Positions 18,142-28,451 are shown, counted from the first letter of the stretch. The stretch is 64,000 bases of DNA from Pseudomonas sp. 6D_7.1_Bac1 (GCF_025465945.1 NZ_JANLNW010000023.1:62001-126000); one strand, 5' to 3'. Translations and numbers: made by a program. The notes: generated from the letters alone by a model not told the origin.

Positions 18142-19479
18142 TCAACCCGCAGCGCCGTCCATGCGCACCGCGCCACGGCGGCTTTGGCCGAACGCCATCA
18201 CGCAGTTTCGCCCTGCGCCCTTGGCGCTGTAGAGCGCCTGGTCTGCGGATTTCAGGACTTCTTCCGGGGTTCGCTGTTCCAGTCGCTCGGCGACGCCAAT
18301 ACTCACCGTGACCGAAACACTTGTAGCGCCGGGACCCGCACGGCGCTGCCGACCTTGCTGGTCGTCTTGCGGGCGGCTGTCCTGATTGCGCAGCTGAATG
18401 TTGTAGGTGGCAATCGACTCGCGGATGACTTCCAGGTGCGGCATGCACTCTTCGAGGGTCTTGGCGGCGAACACCAGCGCGAACTCTTCACCCCCGTAAC
18501 GATACGCCCGGCCACCACCGCCGATCTTCGACAGCTTGCTGGCCACCAGCCGCAGCACCTGGTCGCCGACGTCGTGACCGTGGGTGTCGTTGAATTTCTT
18601 GAAGTGGTCGACGTCGCTCATGGCCAAAACGTAGTTGCGGCCCAGCCGCTGCATGCGCTCGTTCAAGGCGCGACGCCCCGGCAGGCCGGTCAGCTCATCA
18701 CGAAAGGCCATTTGATAGGCTTCATGGGCGACCGCCGCTGCAATCATCAACATCACCTGGCTGCACATGATGTTCAGGGTGAACGGCAGAATGAAGGTCT
18801 TGGGCAGCATCCAGAACAACCCGAGCAAGCCCACCAATTGCGCCGCATGTAAGGGCCGAGGGTTGCGAAAATACTGATACGCCAACAGCAGAAAAGACGC
18901 GAAGAACACCGGATAGGACAACTGGATCAAACTCATCCACGCACCGTGCAGCGCAGGCCAGCGTATTTCCGACAGCCATATCAACAACGCCTGTGGGTAA
19001 CTTTGCTCAAGGCCCAGTGCAACGCTGCCGAATGCCAGCAATACAGCGAAGCGCGCGACCATGTCCTGAAACAGGTGGGTGCGTTCCTGCCAAGCGGCAA
19101 ACACCCCGTACAGCAAGGGCAGCAGCAAACAACAAAGATGGAAAACCACCGCCGCGTCATCACGCACCTTGCTGTAATCACGGTAGTAATCAGTTTGGGT
19201 GACGAGCAGGAAGTAGGCGATATACACCGTGACCATCAGAAACAGTTCACGTTGACGTCGGTAAACCGCGCAATACGAACCGCCGAGCAACAGCACCAGG
19301 GTCGGCAGCACGTTGAACAGTGAGGTGAAGAAGACGTTGAGATCCTTGACGTAGGCAGCCGCAAGCCCCGCAAGCAACAACAGTAATGAGGGCAAAAAGT
19401 GACTGAGACGTACAGCGGAAGAACGCGGCAAGGGTAGAGCTCCGGCCCGGCAAATCAATGGATGGCATTGTGCCTGCAT
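18142..19479 (-). CDS. membrane diguanylate cyclase (GGDEF, GGEEF active site)
   Basis: A protein of up to 445 aa. About seven hydrophobic membrane segments span residues 25-265 (for example SLLLLLAGLAAAYV, YIAYFLLVTQTDYY, FFASFLLLAYQYF). A GGDEF domain follows from DELTGLPGRRALNERM. The signature is RYGGEEF, which supports active c-di-GMP synthesis. The usual upstream RxxD inhibitory site is absent (GGGGRAYRYGGEEF). The start is uncertain: the ATG at 19479 has AGGA directly touching it, while a TTG at 19431 has GGAG 8 nt upstream. It sits between two fatty-acid oxidation genes, which is an odd neighbourhood. Confidence 0.88.
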   Translation of the reverse strand: MQAQCHPLICRAGALPLPRSSAVRLSHFLPSLLLLLAGLAAAYVKDLNVFFTSLFNVLPTLVLLLGGSYCAVYRRQRELFLMVTVYIAYFLLVTQTDYYRDYSKVRDDAAVVFHLCCLLLPLLYGVFAAWQERTHLFQDMVARFAVLLAFGSVALGLEQSYPQALLIWLSEIRWPALHGAWMSLIQLSYPVFFASFLLLAYQYFRNPRPLHAAQLVGLLGLFWMLPKTFILPFTLNIMCSQVMLMIAAAVAHEAYQMAFRDELTGLPGRRALNERMQRLGRNYVLAMSDVDHFKKFNDTHGHDVGDQVLRLVASKLSKIGGGGRAYRYGGEEFALVFAAKTLEECMPHLEVIRESIATYNIQLRNQDSRPQDDQQGRQRRAGPGATSVSVTVSIGVAERLEQRTPEEVLKSADQALYSAKGAGRNCVMAFGQSRRGAVRMDGAAG

Positions 19480-19599
19480 TCCTGGCAGTTAAGCACATGC
19501 AATGTGACGCCCATCACATTGCACACTCTTTAACGGCAGCAAAAGCGTTCTACTTAGCGTTTTAGTCGGGAATATTTACACCCGCTTGCACCGGACACA

Positions 19600-19635
19600 A
19601 AAAAGCCGCTGTTCCCGAAGGAACAGCGGCTTTTT
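19600..19635 (-). terminator. strong bidirectional terminator for acyl-CoA dehydrogenase 3
   Basis: AAAAAGCCGCTGTTCC, loop CGAA, GGAACAGCGGCTTTTT: a perfect 16-bp stem with A and T tracts on both sides. It lies 18 bp past the stop of the minus-strand gene. Confidence 0.95.
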
Positions 19636-19652
19636 GAAGAACTGCGTGGGAC

Positions 19653-21458
19653 TTAGTAGCCCAGTGCGAAGTCTTCTTCTTTCATGTCCATCAGGTTGTT
19701 AGCGCCCGACAGCATGGTTGCAACGTGAGTGCGGGTACGTGGCAGGATGCGCTGGAAGTAGAAACGCGCAGTCTGCAGCTTGGCGGTGTAGAACGCCTCT
19801 TCGGTGGTGCCGGCAGCCAGTTTCTCGGCAGCCAGACGCGCCATGTCCGCCCAGAAGTAGGCCAGGCAGGCGTAACCGGAGTACATCAGGTAGTCCACCG
19901 ACGCAGCACCCACTTCTTCGCGATCTTTCATCGCGGCCATACCGACCTTCATGGTCAGCTCGCCCCATTCCTTGTTCAATGCAGCCAACGGTGCGACGAA
20001 CTCTTTGACCGCTTCGTTGCCTTCGTTGGTCTGGCAGAACTTGTGGACGATCTTGGTGAAGCCTTTCAAAGCCTCGCCTTGAGTCATCAGCACTTTACGG
20101 CCCAGCAAGTCGAGTGCCTGGATACCGGTGGTGCCTTCGTACAGCATGGAAATGCGGCTGTCGCGAACGTTCTGCTCCATGCCCCACTCGGCGATGAAGC
20201 CGTGGCCGCCGTAGATTTGCACGCCGTGGTTAGCGGACTCGAAGCCGACTTCCGTCATGAAGGCTTTGGCGATCGGCGTCATGAACGCCAGCAGCGCGTC
20301 GGCTTTCTTCTTCTCTTCCTCGTCCACGCCGTACTTGACGATGTCGACCTGCTTGGCCGTGAAGTAAACCATCGCACGGTTGCCTTCGGCGAACGCCTTC
20401 ATGGTCAACAGCATACGACGGACGTCAGGGTGAACGATGATCGGGTCCGCAGCCTTGTCCGGCGCTTTCGGGCCAGTCAGGGAACGCATTTGCAGACGAT
20501 CGCGAGCGTATTTCAGACCACCCTGGAAGCCGATCTCGGCGTGAGCCAGACCTTGCAGAGCCGTACCCAGACGCGCGGTGTTCATAAAGGTGAACATGCA
20601 GTTCAGGCCTTTGTTCGCCGGGCCGATCAGAAAACCGGTGGCCGCGTCGAAGTTCATCACACACGTGGCGTTACCGTGGATACCCATTTTGTGTTCCAGG
20701 GAGCCACAGGTCACGGCGTTGCGCACACCGATGCTGCCGTCAGCGTTCGGCATGAACTTTGGAACGATGAACAGCGAAATGCCTTTGGTGCCAGCCGGCG
20801 CATCCGGCAGGCGGGCCAGAACGATGTGGACGATGTTGTCGGCCATGTCGTGTTCACCGGCCGAGATGAAGATCTTGGTGCCGGAAACTTTGTAGGAACC
20901 ATCAGCCTGTGGCTCGGCCTTGGTACGCAGCATGCCCAGGTCGGTGCCGCAGTGCGGTTCGGTCAGGCACATGGTGCCGGTCCATTCGCCGGAAACCAGT
21001 TTGGTCAGGTAAGCGTCTTGCTGCTCAGGCGTACCGTGCTCGGAAATGGTGTTCATCGCGCCATGAGACAGACCTGGGTACATGCCCCACGACCAGTTGG
21101 CTTCGCCGACCATTTCGCTCACGGCCAGACCCAGAGACTCCGGCAGACCTTGGCCACCGTGTTCTACGTCGTGAGCCAGGCTTGGCCAGCCGCCTTCAAC
21201 GAATTGTTTGTAGGCTTCTTTGAAGCCAGTCGGGGTCTTAACGCCGGATTCGCTCCAGGTGCAACCTTCGATGTCACCCACGCGGTTCAGCGGAGCCAGC
21301 ACCTGCTCACAAAACTTGGCGCCTTCCTCGAGAATGGCGTCAACCATATCTGGAGTAGCGTCCTGGCAAGCCGGAAGGCTCTGATAGTGCGCTTCGTAAC
21401 CGAGCAGTTCGTCACGAACGAAGCGAATATCACGCAAGGGGGCCTTGTAGTCAGGCAT
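19653..21458 (-). CDS. acyl-CoA dehydrogenase, long (FadE-like) paralogue 3
   Basis: A 601-aa enzyme with the same motifs as the two neighbours ([52 protein letters not shown]). It should introduce the trans-2 double bond in acyl-CoA and feed ETF. AGAGG precedes the ATG. Its upstream region holds a perfect match to the reported PsrA operator pattern, CAAAC-N4-GTTTG at 21520-21533, so it is the copy most clearly predicted to be derepressed by long-chain fatty acids. Homologues in P. aeruginosa lie in the PA0506-PA0508 group. Confidence 0.94.
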   Translation of the reverse strand: MPDYKAPLRDIRFVRDELLGYEAHYQSLPACQDATPDMVDAILEEGAKFCEQVLAPLNRVGDIEGCTWSESGVKTPTGFKEAYKQFVEGGWPSLAHDVEHGGQGLPESLGLAVSEMVGEANWSWGMYPGLSHGAMNTISEHGTPEQQDAYLTKLVSGEWTGTMCLTEPHCGTDLGMLRTKAEPQADGSYKVSGTKIFISAGEHDMADNIVHIVLARLPDAPAGTKGISLFIVPKFMPNADGSIGVRNAVTCGSLEHKMGIHGNATCVMNFDAATGFLIGPANKGLNCMFTFMNTARLGTALQGLAHAEIGFQGGLKYARDRLQMRSLTGPKAPDKAADPIIVHPDVRRMLLTMKAFAEGNRAMVYFTAKQVDIVKYGVDEEEKKKADALLAFMTPIAKAFMTEVGFESANHGVQIYGGHGFIAEWGMEQNVRDSRISMLYEGTTGIQALDLLGRKVLMTQGEALKGFTKIVHKFCQTNEGNEAVKEFVAPLAALNKEWGELTMKVGMAAMKDREEVGAASVDYLMYSGYACLAYFWADMARLAAEKLAAGTTEEAFYTAKLQTARFYFQRILPRTRTHVATMLSGANNLMDMKEEDFALGY

Positions 21459-21519
21459 AGCGATAAACCTCTGCTGATGTAACCGGGAATGAACGACCGC
21501 AATGATTTGTTGTGACGGT

Positions 21520-21533
21520 CAAACAGTTGTTTG
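21520..21533 (-). promoter_or_regulatory. candidate PsrA operator upstream of acyl-CoA dehydrogenase 3
   Basis: CAAACAGTTGTTTG is a palindrome matching the PsrA box reported for Pseudomonas, G/CAAAC-N2-4-GTTTG/C. It lies 62 bp upstream of the dehydrogenase start. PsrA is a TetR-type repressor relieved by long-chain fatty acids. No equal site is seen before the other two paralogues. Confidence 0.65.
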
Positions 21534-21687
21534 AAACATACGTTTACGCCGAAATCTTGTCAAGCGTCGATCCTTTGCCGTTCGTCATCACCCCCATGAA
21601 TAGCGCGCGCACAAAGGCTCACAGCCGATGCGCGAGGCAACAAACCGTCCAGGAAAGATTAGTTGAACGAGAAGGACATGCCCGACA

Positions 21688-21712
21688 GAACGCCGCCCCA
21701 GGGGCGGCGTTC
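21688..21712 (-). terminator. GC-rich hairpin after the small gene
   Basis: GAACGCCGCCCC and GGGGCGGCGTTC form an almost loopless palindrome 22 bp past the stop of the small minus-strand gene. No T tract follows, so termination is only likely, not certain. Confidence 0.45.
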
Positions 21713-21734
21713 GGGCAAAAGGTTCAGCGAGGGA

Positions 21735-22031
21735 TCAAGCGTAAGTATCGATCAACGTACCGAGCATCTGGTCGGAAGCCTTGGCGACTTTCGCGCCCAG
21801 CTCCACTTGAATCTTGCCTTGGGACATGTCGACCATATTACTGGCCAGGTCTGTTTGCTGGCTGCGATCAACCGAGCGCAGTCGGTCGACTTGGGCTACG
21901 GAGGACTGGCTGGTGGCCGAACGTTCGACAGTCGTGTTGGCGATCTGGCTAGCCGCCTGATCGACACGGTTCTGCCCGCTCTGAATAGTACTCAGACCGG
22001 CATAGAAAGCGCTGCTTCCCGAGATTTCCAT
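21735..22031 (-). CDS. small conserved hypothetical protein
   Basis: A 98-aa protein, MEISGSSAFYAGLSTIQSGQ onward, rich in Ser, Gln and Asp and without membrane segments or signal peptide. The N-terminal SSAFYAGLSTIQSGQNRVDQAASQIAN part vaguely resembles the heptad N-terminus of flagellar rod/hook proteins, but no clear family is recognised. P. aeruginosa has a hypothetical gene (PA0505) at the same place between bioD and the acyl-CoA dehydrogenases. An 11-bp odd palindrome GGCATAATGCC lies about 80 bp upstream. Confidence 0.7.
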   Translation of the reverse strand: MEISGSSAFYAGLSTIQSGQNRVDQAASQIANTTVERSATSQSSVAQVDRLRSVDRSQQTDLASNMVDMSQGKIQVELGAKVAKASDQMLGTLIDTYA

Positions 22032-22138
22032 GGGTCAACTCCATCCTGCAAAGGATAAACAGCGCTCATTGAACCAGAGACACCGGCAAAAGGCCCGACA
22101 AAAACACTAATGGCATAATGCCTTGTCATAGGCAAAAT

Positions 22139-22819
22139 CTAGTCAAGCAAGTCCAGCTGAAGATACTCGGCCACCGCTTCTGCCGTGACCAGCTTGAGTT
22201 TCGGCACTCGCCCCAAGCACGGCGCAGGCAGACGCTCGGCCAACGTCGCCAGGTTCTCTTCCAATCGCGACGTCTTGGGCTCAATGATGTTGGCCACCCA
22301 GCCTGCCAGTTGCAAACCGTCCCGGGCAATCGCCTCGGCCGTCAGCAACGCGTGATTGATGCACCCCAGCCGTACGCCCACCACCAGAATCACCGGCAGG
22401 CCCAGCGCCATTGCCAGGTCCGAAAGATTGTCCTGATCGGCCAGCGGCACCCGCCAGCCACCCGCGCCTTCGATCAGGGTGAAATCGGCCTGCTTGTCCA
22501 CTATGTGCCGCATCGGCGTCAGCAACGACTGAACCGTCAGCGCGACACCCGCCTCACGTGCAGCCAGATGCGGTGCGATGGCTGGTTCGAAAGCCACGGG
22601 GTTGACCTCGGCATAGGTCAGCGGCAACGAGCATTGCGCCAACAGCGCCAGCGCGTCGGCGTTGCGCAAACCTTTGGGCGTCACCTCGCAGCCAGATGCC
22701 ACGGGCTTACCGGCCGCCGTGCTCAACCCCGCCGACCGCGCGGCGTGCAAAAGGCCGGCGGCGATGGTGGTTTTGCCGACGTCAGTATCGGTGCCGGTAA
22801 TGAAATAGGCTGCGCTCAT
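22139..22819 (-). CDS. bioD: dethiobiotin synthetase BioD
   Basis: A 226-aa P-loop enzyme that closes the ureido ring of dethiobiotin from DAPA, CO2 and ATP. The nucleotide loop [10 protein letters not shown] is at residues 9-18, and the substrate-loop motif [12 protein letters not shown] is present. The start overlaps the bioC stop by 4 bp. It is the last gene of bioB-F-H-C-D, reading leftward. No clear terminator follows before the small gene at 22031. Confidence 0.97.
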   Translation of the reverse strand: MSAAYFITGTDTDVGKTTIAAGLLHAARSAGLSTAAGKPVASGCEVTPKGLRNADALALLAQCSLPLTYAEVNPVAFEPAIAPHLAAREAGVALTVQSLLTPMRHIVDKQADFTLIEGAGGWRVPLADQDNLSDLAMALGLPVILVVGVRLGCINHALLTAEAIARDGLQLAGWVANIIEPKTSRLEENLATLAERLPAPCLGRVPKLKLVTAEAVAEYLQLDLLD

Positions 22820-23628
22820 AGGGGTTTCTCCAACACGGCGTAGACCACTTGATAAGTCGCGGGCAGCCCTTGCACCTGACGAAACTGCTCATAGGCGTCG
22901 ATCAGCCCCATGATCCGCGCCCGCCCTGTCAGCCCGCCCGGCCGACCAGGATTGAGATTATGCGCGCCCAAGGCCTTGAGTTCGTGAGTCAGGCTACGCA
23001 CATCCGGATAATGCAGCACATGCGGGCGACTTTGCAGACTGATCACGTTCAAGCCACTGTCTGCACACAGCTGCTGATACGTGCTGAACTCGCGGAAACG
23101 GTTGACGTGCACTAGGCCATCGACCTGACGCCAGCTGTCACGCAATTCATACAACGTACCTACGCAGAGGCTGGCAAACGCCAACACACCGCCAGGTTTC
23201 AGAACCCGATAAGCCTCGCTCAGCACCGAACTGAAATCGGCGCACCATTGCACTGCAAGGCTGGAAAACACCAGGTCGCAACTCGCGCCCTGCAATGGCA
23301 AGCGCTCGGCATCGCCGGCAATGAAATATGTCGCACCGCCCAAGGGCCGTGCGTGATTAAGCATACCTTCAGCGATATCCAGCGCGAGCCCTTCGCTGAC
23401 GTTGAATCGCTCACCCAGCACACGGCTGAAATACCCGGTGCCACAGCCCAGATCCAGCCAGCGAGCAGGCACTCGATCTGCCGGCAAACGCCCCAGCAAC
23501 TCATTGCCGACCGCGCGTTGCAATTCGGCAACGCTGTCATAGCTGGCCGCTGCGCGGGAAAAGGATACTGCGACCTGACGCTTGTCGGGCAAGCCACCGG
23601 GCAGTTTGGGAAAGGACAAATCAGTCAT
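22816..23628 (-). CDS. bioC: malonyl-ACP O-methyltransferase BioC
   Basis: A 270-aa SAM-dependent methyltransferase that masks malonyl-ACP as a methyl ester to start pimelate synthesis. The SAM loop [15 protein letters not shown] is visible, and the N-terminus has the family [17 protein letters not shown] chose the ATG at 23628, which overlaps the bioH stop by 8 bp; longer starts have no homologous sequence. Because BioH is in the same operon, the methyl ester can be removed once the pimeloyl chain is finished. Confidence 0.95.
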   Translation of the reverse strand: MTDLSFPKLPGGLPDKRQVAVSFSRAAASYDSVAELQRAVGNELLGRLPADRVPARWLDLGCGTGYFSRVLGERFNVSEGLALDIAEGMLNHARPLGGATYFIAGDAERLPLQGASCDLVFSSLAVQWCADFSSVLSEAYRVLKPGGVLAFASLCVGTLYELRDSWRQVDGLVHVNRFREFSTYQQLCADSGLNVISLQSRPHVLHYPDVRSLTHELKALGAHNLNPGRPGGLTGRARIMGLIDAYEQFRQVQGLPATYQVVYAVLEKPL

Positions 23629-24352
23629 CACCGGACTCATGCAAAAAGGCCTGAATGGCCCCCGCCACACCGTGGGGGTCTTCCAGAAGAAACGCGTGAC
23701 TGGCCTGTTCAATCAGACCAATTTCGACATCAGGGAGTAACGCCAGCAACTCAGCGGCGGCTTCGGCCGGGACCAACCCGTCGAGCCCGGCGAACAGGTG
23801 CAACTGCGGACCTCGAAACGCCTGCAAGGCGTGTCGGTTGTCCAGTTGCGCGAGTACTTCCAAGCCGCTCATCAACAGCGCCTGCGGGGTATTCGGCGCA
23901 CCCGCGAGCAACTGACGCGAGAGCCCGCGCGGGTCTTCGGCACCTTGGGCGCAGAGCAGGCTAAAGCGCTTGAGGGTCATGCGCGGGTCAGCGCTGCACC
24001 CGGCCAAAAACGCATCAAAGGTCTCGCCCGGCATGGCACTCGACCACTCGGCGTGAGCCACAAAAGAAGGGTTACTCGCCAGCGTTAGCAAGCCGCAGCA
24101 GCGATCGCCACGGCGAGCCGCCAGCTCTGAGGCGAGCATCCCGCCGAGCGACCAGCCGCCAAGCCAGGTATCTTTTGGCAGGGTTGAGTCCAGCTCGTCG
24201 AGCCACTCGTTGAGGTCGCTCGATTCCAGCTCCGGTAGCGGCTCGATTTCGACCCGCAGGTGTTCGTCCAGCCCCTGCAAAGCCGCCGCCAGTGGCTCCA
24301 GCGGCGAAATGCCGAGTCCCCATCCGGGCAACAGAATCAGACGATCACGCAT
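23621..24352 (-). CDS. bioH: pimeloyl-ACP methyl ester carboxylesterase BioH
   Basis: A 243-aa alpha/beta-hydrolase that removes the methyl group from pimeloyl-ACP methyl ester. The nucleophile elbow GWSLGG places the serine at S68. An aspartate in [10 protein letters not shown] and a histidine in [13 protein letters not shown] complete the triad. The N-terminal LILLPGWGL oxyanion strand is typical. It overlaps bioF by 8 bp upstream and bioC by 8 bp downstream, so the three are translationally linked. Confidence 0.95.
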   Translation of the reverse strand: MRDRLILLPGWGLGISPLEPLAAALQGLDEHLRVEIEPLPELESSDLNEWLDELDSTLPKDTWLGGWSLGGMLASELAARRGDRCCGLLTLASNPSFVAHAEWSSAMPGETFDAFLAGCSADPRMTLKRFSLLCAQGAEDPRGLSRQLLAGAPNTPQALLMSGLEVLAQLDNRHALQAFRGPQLHLFAGLDGLVPAEAAAELLALLPDVEIGLIEQASHAFLLEDPHGVAGAIQAFLHESGDD

Positions 24353-25523
24353 GGTTCGGCTCCGCTCCCAACTGCTGAAAACAATCGGCCAGACCTTCTA
24401 ACAATAGCTGCACCTGTGCCTCGCTGTGCGCCGCCGTCAGGGTCACGCGCAAACGCGCACTGCCAGCCGGTACGGTCGGTGGGCGGATGGCAGTCACCAT
24501 CAGACCGCGTTCACGCAGCATCTGTGAAAAACGCACAGCGCGCCCGGCGTCGCCAATCATGATCGGCTGGATCGGCGTGACGCTGTCCATCAGCTCAAGG
24601 CCAATCTGCTCGGCGCCTTTTCGGAACTGGCGGATCAGTACGTTCAAATGCTCACGGCGCCACTGTTCGCTGCGCAGCAACTCAAGACTTTTCAGGGTCG
24701 CGCAGGCCAGGGCCGGAGGTTGGCTGGTGGTGTAGATGTACGGCCGGGCAAACTGGATCAGGCTTTCGATCAGGTCATCACTGCCAGCGACAAACGCTCC
24801 CGCGGTGCCGAATGCTTTGCCCAAGGTACCGACCAGTACCGGCACATCCTCCAGACTCAAACCGAAGTGCTCGACAATCCCGCCGCCATTGGCGCCCAGC
24901 GGACCGAAGCCGTGGGCATCATCAACCATCAGCCACGCGCCTTTGGCTTTCGCTTCGCGGGCCAGCGCTGGCAGGTCGGCAATATCGCCGTCCATGCTGA
25001 ATACGCCATCGGTCACCACCAGTGTATTGCCGGTGGCCTTCTCCAGACGCTTGGCCAGGCTGACCGCGTCGTTGTGCAGATAGCGATTGAAGCGTGCCCC
25101 GGACAACAGACCCGCATCCAGCAACGACGCATGATTGAGCCGGTCCTCGAGCACCGTATCACCCTGCCCGACCAGCGCCGTGACCGCCCCGAGGTTGGCC
25201 ATGTAACCGGTGGTAAACAGCAGCGCGCGCGGGCGCCCCGTGAGGTCGGCCAAGGCTTCTTCGAGCGCGTGATGTGGGCTGCTGTGACCGATCACCAGGT
25301 GCGAAGCGCCACCACCGACACCCCAACGGGCGGCACCGGCACGCCAGGCTTCGATCACTTGTGGGTGATTGGCCAGGCCCAGGTAGTCGTTGTTACAGAA
25401 CGCCAGCAACGCCTGGCCGTCGACCACCACTTGCGGACCTTGTGGGGTCTCAAGCAATGGACGCTGGCGATAGAGGTTTTCGGCACGACGAGCAGCAAGG
25501 CGTGCGGCGAGATCGAAAGACAT
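24345..25523 (-). CDS. bioF: 8-amino-7-oxononanoate synthase BioF
   Basis: A 392-aa PLP enzyme of the alpha-oxoamine synthase family that joins pimeloyl-ACP and L-alanine. Visible motifs are [10 protein letters not shown] near residue 50, DGVFSMDGD, the PLP-pyridine aspartate in MVDDAHGFG and the Schiff-base lysine in [13 protein letters not shown]. The gap to bioB (172 bp) carries a REP pair, which may reduce but not abolish co-transcription. Confidence 0.97.
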   Translation of the reverse strand: MSFDLAARLAARRAENLYRQRPLLETPQGPQVVVDGQALLAFCNNDYLGLANHPQVIEAWRAGAARWGVGGGASHLVIGHSSPHHALEEALADLTGRPRALLFTTGYMANLGAVTALVGQGDTVLEDRLNHASLLDAGLLSGARFNRYLHNDAVSLAKRLEKATGNTLVVTDGVFSMDGDIADLPALAREAKAKGAWLMVDDAHGFGPLGANGGGIVEHFGLSLEDVPVLVGTLGKAFGTAGAFVAGSDDLIESLIQFARPYIYTTSQPPALACATLKSLELLRSEQWRREHLNVLIRQFRKGAEQIGLELMDSVTPIQPIMIGDAGRAVRFSQMLRERGLMVTAIRPPTVPAGSARLRVTLTAAHSEAQVQLLLEGLADCFQQLGAEPNHA

Positions 25524-25569
25524 GCAGGCCTCGCGGGGTCAGAATTCAGAAGCGACGTCGCATTACCTT

Positions 25570-25657
25570 GTGGGAGCGAGCCTGCTCGCGATGAGGTCAT
25601 AACATTCAACATTGATGCTGGCTGTTACATCGATATCGCGAGCAGGCTTGCTCCCAC
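25570..25657. repeat. inverted REP pair between bioF and bioB
   Basis: GTGGGAGCGAGCCTGCTCGC starts at 25570 and its near reverse complement ATCGCGAGCAGGCTTGCTCC starts at 25635. Same REPIN class as at 6791-6881. Confidence 0.9.
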
Positions 25658-25695
25658 AGTGTTTTTGCATTCCTTCAGAAGGATCGGTGGAGACG

Positions 25696-26751
25696 TCAAA
25701 CAGCGGCGTTATAGAACTGCTCGCTGCTTTTCTGTTCGACCAGCGCCTGCTCGATAGCCGCCTGATGCACTTCGTCGGCGTGTTCTTCGCGGGCTTCCGG
25801 CAGGATGCCCAGGCGCGAGAACAGCTGCATGTCCTTGTCAGCCTGTGGGTTGGCGGTGGTCAGCAGTTTGTCACCGTAGAAAATCGAGTTGGCACCGGCG
25901 AAGAACGCCAGGGCCTGCATCTGTTCGTTCATCGCTTCGCGGCCAGCGGACAGGCGCACGTGGGATTGCGGCATCAGGATACGGGCGACGGCGAGCATGC
26001 GGATGAAGTCGAACGGATCGATATCGTCGGCATTTTCCAGCGGCGTACCGGCGACTTTCACCAGCATGTTGATTGGCACCGACTCCGGGTGCTCCGGCAG
26101 GTTGGCCAGCTGGATCAGCAGGTTGGCGCGGTCGTCGAGGGATTCGCCCATGCCCAGAATGCCACCCGAACAGATCTTCATCCCCGATTCACGCACGTAC
26201 GCCAGGGTTTGCAGACGCTCGCTGTAGGTACGGGTGGTGATGATGCTGCCGTAGAACTCCGGCGAGGTATCAAGGTTGTGGTTGTAGTAGTCGAGGCCGG
26301 CGTCCGCCAGTGCAACGGTCTGGTCCTGGTCAAGACGGCCGAGGGTCATGCAGGTTTCCAGGCCCATGGCCTTCACGCCTTTGACCATCTCCAGCACGTA
26401 CGGCATGTCTTTGGCCGATGGATGCTTCCAGGCCGCGCCCATGCAGAAACGGGTCGAACCGATAGCCTTGGCGCGAGCAGCCTCTTCGAGGACCTTCTGC
26501 ACTTCCATCAGCTTTTCTTTTTCCAGGCCGGTGTTGTAGTGACCGGACTGTGGACAATATTTGCAATCTTCCGGGCAAGCGCCGGTTTTGATCGACAGCA
26601 GGGTCGACACCTGGACGCGGTTGGCGTCGAAATGCGCACGGTGCACCGTCTGCGCCTGGAACAACAGGTCGTTGAATGGCTGAACGAAGAGTGCTTTGAC
26701 TTCGGCCAAAGACCAGTCATGACGCTGGGTTGCAGTGGTGCTGGCGCTCAT
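25696..26751 (-). CDS. bioB: biotin synthase BioB (radical SAM)
   Basis: A 351-aa radical SAM enzyme that inserts sulfur into dethiobiotin. The 4Fe-4S motif CPEDCKYC gives C59, C63 and C66; further family motifs such as [13 protein letters not shown] and [15 protein letters not shown] are present for the 2Fe-2S cluster region. The ATG at 26751 has an AAGGAAA ribosome site; the longer open frame to 26853 covers the promoter and is rejected. It is the first gene of the biotin operon and diverges from comF. Confidence 0.97.
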   Translation of the reverse strand: MSASTTATQRHDWSLAEVKALFVQPFNDLLFQAQTVHRAHFDANRVQVSTLLSIKTGACPEDCKYCPQSGHYNTGLEKEKLMEVQKVLEEAARAKAIGSTRFCMGAAWKHPSAKDMPYVLEMVKGVKAMGLETCMTLGRLDQDQTVALADAGLDYYNHNLDTSPEFYGSIITTRTYSERLQTLAYVRESGMKICSGGILGMGESLDDRANLLIQLANLPEHPESVPINMLVKVAGTPLENADDIDPFDFIRMLAVARILMPQSHVRLSAGREAMNEQMQALAFFAGANSIFYGDKLLTTANPQADKDMQLFSRLGILPEAREEHADEVHQAAIEQALVEQKSSEQFYNAAV

Positions 26752-26824
26752 GGGCGTTTCCTTGTTTATGCTTGGCAAGCGGCTACGGAACGGAATATCC
26801 ACAGACGCGACACGGATGTTCGGC

Positions 26825-26879
26825 ATATTTAAGGAAGAGTTATGCGCTGTCAACCACGATACGTAGGACCGGTCTACAT
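26825..26879 (-). promoter_or_regulatory. candidate bioB promoter and BirA operator
   Basis: The plus strand reads CTGTCAACC (26847-26855), 15 nt, GGTCTACAT (26871-26879). This fits the BirA consensus TTGTAAACC-N14/15-GGTTTACAA at 7 of 9 positions in each arm. On the minus strand the left arm contains a perfect TTGACA -35, followed after 17 nt by AAATAT as a weak -10 (26825-26830). Overlap of operator and -35 is the expected repression geometry. The element also lies in the first codons of comF. Confidence 0.6.
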
Positions 26880-27582
26880 CTGGTTAAACAATAAACAACT
26901 CTGTTTGCTGTGCTCAGAGTCGGCCGATGGCTCCACGCCAATCTGTATGGCCTGTGAAGCCGAGTTGCCCTGGCTCGGCGATCATTGTCAGGTCTGCGCC
27001 CTGCCCTTGCCCGTGGCCGGCCTCACCTGCGGCCAGTGTTTGAAGGCGCCACCGGCCTTCGAGCAGGTCATCGCGCCCTGGACCTACAGCTTCCCGGTCG
27101 ACAGTTTGATCACTCGTTTCAAGCACGCGGCAAAGTGGCCCTATGGCCGCCTGCTTGCCGAACTTCTTGCTCAATCCTTGCAACATCGCTTCGATGAAGG
27201 CCTCAAGCGCCCCGACGTATTGGTGCCGGTGCCCTTGGCCCGTAAACGACTGCGCGAGCGTGGTTATAACCAGGCCGCGATGCTCGCCCGCTGGCTCAGC
27301 GACGGCTTGAAGATCCGCTGCGATGAAAACCTGCTGCGACGAACCCAGGACACCACCGCGCAACAGAATCTGGACGCAAAGGCGCGCAAACAGAACCTGC
27401 TCAAAGCCTTCTCACTGACGCCCGGTGCACAGATCAAGGGTCGCCACCTGGCGCTGATCGACGATGTGCTGACCACCGGCGCCACCGCGCAAAGCCTGGC
27501 CCGCTTGCTGATCCTGGCGGGCGCGGCGCGGGTCGACGTTTATTGCCTGGCGCGCACACCAAAATCCGCGGAGCTGGCTTGA
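26842..27582 (+). CDS. comF: ComF-family phosphoribosyltransferase-like protein
   Basis: A 246-aa ComF/GntX-type protein. An N-terminal cysteine cluster (CLLC, CMAC, CQVC, CGQC; residues 21-64) probably binds zinc. A C-terminal type-I phosphoribosyltransferase domain carries the PRPP loop [15 protein letters not shown] near residue 205. Homologues are needed for DNA uptake in naturally competent bacteria; here the role is unknown. An AAGGAAGAG ribosome site supports the ATG at 26842, although codons 2-13 overlap the candidate BirA site. Confidence 0.88.
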   Translation: MRCQPRYVGPVYIWLNNKQLCLLCSESADGSTPICMACEAELPWLGDHCQVCALPLPVAGLTCGQCLKAPPAFEQVIAPWTYSFPVDSLITRFKHAAKWPYGRLLAELLAQSLQHRFDEGLKRPDVLVPVPLARKRLRERGYNQAAMLARWLSDGLKIRCDENLLRRTQDTTAQQNLDAKARKQNLLKAFSLTPGAQIKGRHLALIDDVLTTGATAQSLARLLILAGAARVDVYCLARTPKSAELA

Positions 27583-27615
27583 CTCTCACGCGCCAAGCCG
27601 CCAACGTCAAAATCC

Positions 27616-28407
27616 ATGACCACCAGCTCGCAGCCCCTCACCATGTCCTTGCCCACTTTGTTGTCCCAGCACATCGTCCGCCGCCCGCAGCGCATCGCTC
27701 TGCTGCAACACATCGCCGAACAAGGCTCAATCACTCGTGCCGCGAAAAGCGCCGGGCTGAGCTACAAAGCGGCGTGGGACGCCATCGACGAGTTGAACAA
27801 CCTGGCGCAAAAACCGCTGGTGGAACGCAGTGTCGGTGGCAAGGGCGGCGGTGGCGCAAAGCTTTCCAGTGAAGGTGAACGGGTGCTGCGGCTCTATCAG
27901 CGTCTGCAAGTCTTGCAGGCACAGGTGCTGGAAGCCGCCGAGGATGCCAGTGACCTCGATTTGCTCGGGCGCCTGATGCTCAGGACCAGCGCGCGCAATC
28001 AGCTGCACGGCACGGTGGTGACCATAGATTCACAGGGGCGCAACGATCTGATCAGCCTGGAACTCGCCGCCGGGTTGACCATTCAGGCACAAATCACCCA
28101 CGACAGCACGCGGCGACTGGAGCTGGAAACAGGCACTGAAGTGGTGGCGCTGATCAAGGCCGGCTGGCTCGATTTACTCGGTGCCGAGCAACCCGCAACA
28201 CCCGGACACAATTGTTTGAAGGGCACCATCGAGGAGATTCTCGACGCCGAAGATGGCCCCAGTGAAGTGCGAATCGCCCTGCCCAACGGTCAGACGTTAT
28301 GCGCCCTGGCCGAGCCGCTGCACCTCAGAACCCGCGGTTTGAGCGTCGAAAAAGCCGTTCAGGTGCAGTTCTCGCCCTCCAATGTTTTGCTCGGCACACC
28401 GCTCTGA
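27616..28407 (+). CDS. modE: molybdate-responsive regulator ModE
   Basis: A 263-aa protein with a LysR-like winged helix (QGSITRAAKSAGLSYKAAWD, about residues 36-55) and two C-terminal Mop/TOBE domains (about 125-190 and 198-262) that bind molybdate. The GKGGGGAKLS loop is typical of ModE. The start could also be the ATG at 27643; neither has a clear ribosome site. No modABC transporter gene is in the window, so its targets lie elsewhere. It follows comF by 33 bp. Confidence 0.88.
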   Translation: MTTSSQPLTMSLPTLLSQHIVRRPQRIALLQHIAEQGSITRAAKSAGLSYKAAWDAIDELNNLAQKPLVERSVGGKGGGGAKLSSEGERVLRLYQRLQVLQAQVLEAAEDASDLDLLGRLMLRTSARNQLHGTVVTIDSQGRNDLISLELAAGLTIQAQITHDSTRRLELETGTEVVALIKAGWLDLLGAEQPATPGHNCLKGTIEEILDAEDGPSEVRIALPNGQTLCALAEPLHLRTRGLSVEKAVQVQFSPSNVLLGTPL

Positions 28408-28451
28408 CTCAAGCCTGCGGCTACAAGTCTGTGCTCTCCCACCAATCAAAA

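Noticed and set aside
26752..26853. N-terminal extension of BioB
   Set aside because: It would translate the promoter and BirA-like region. The ATG at 26751 has a good ribosome site and matches family length.
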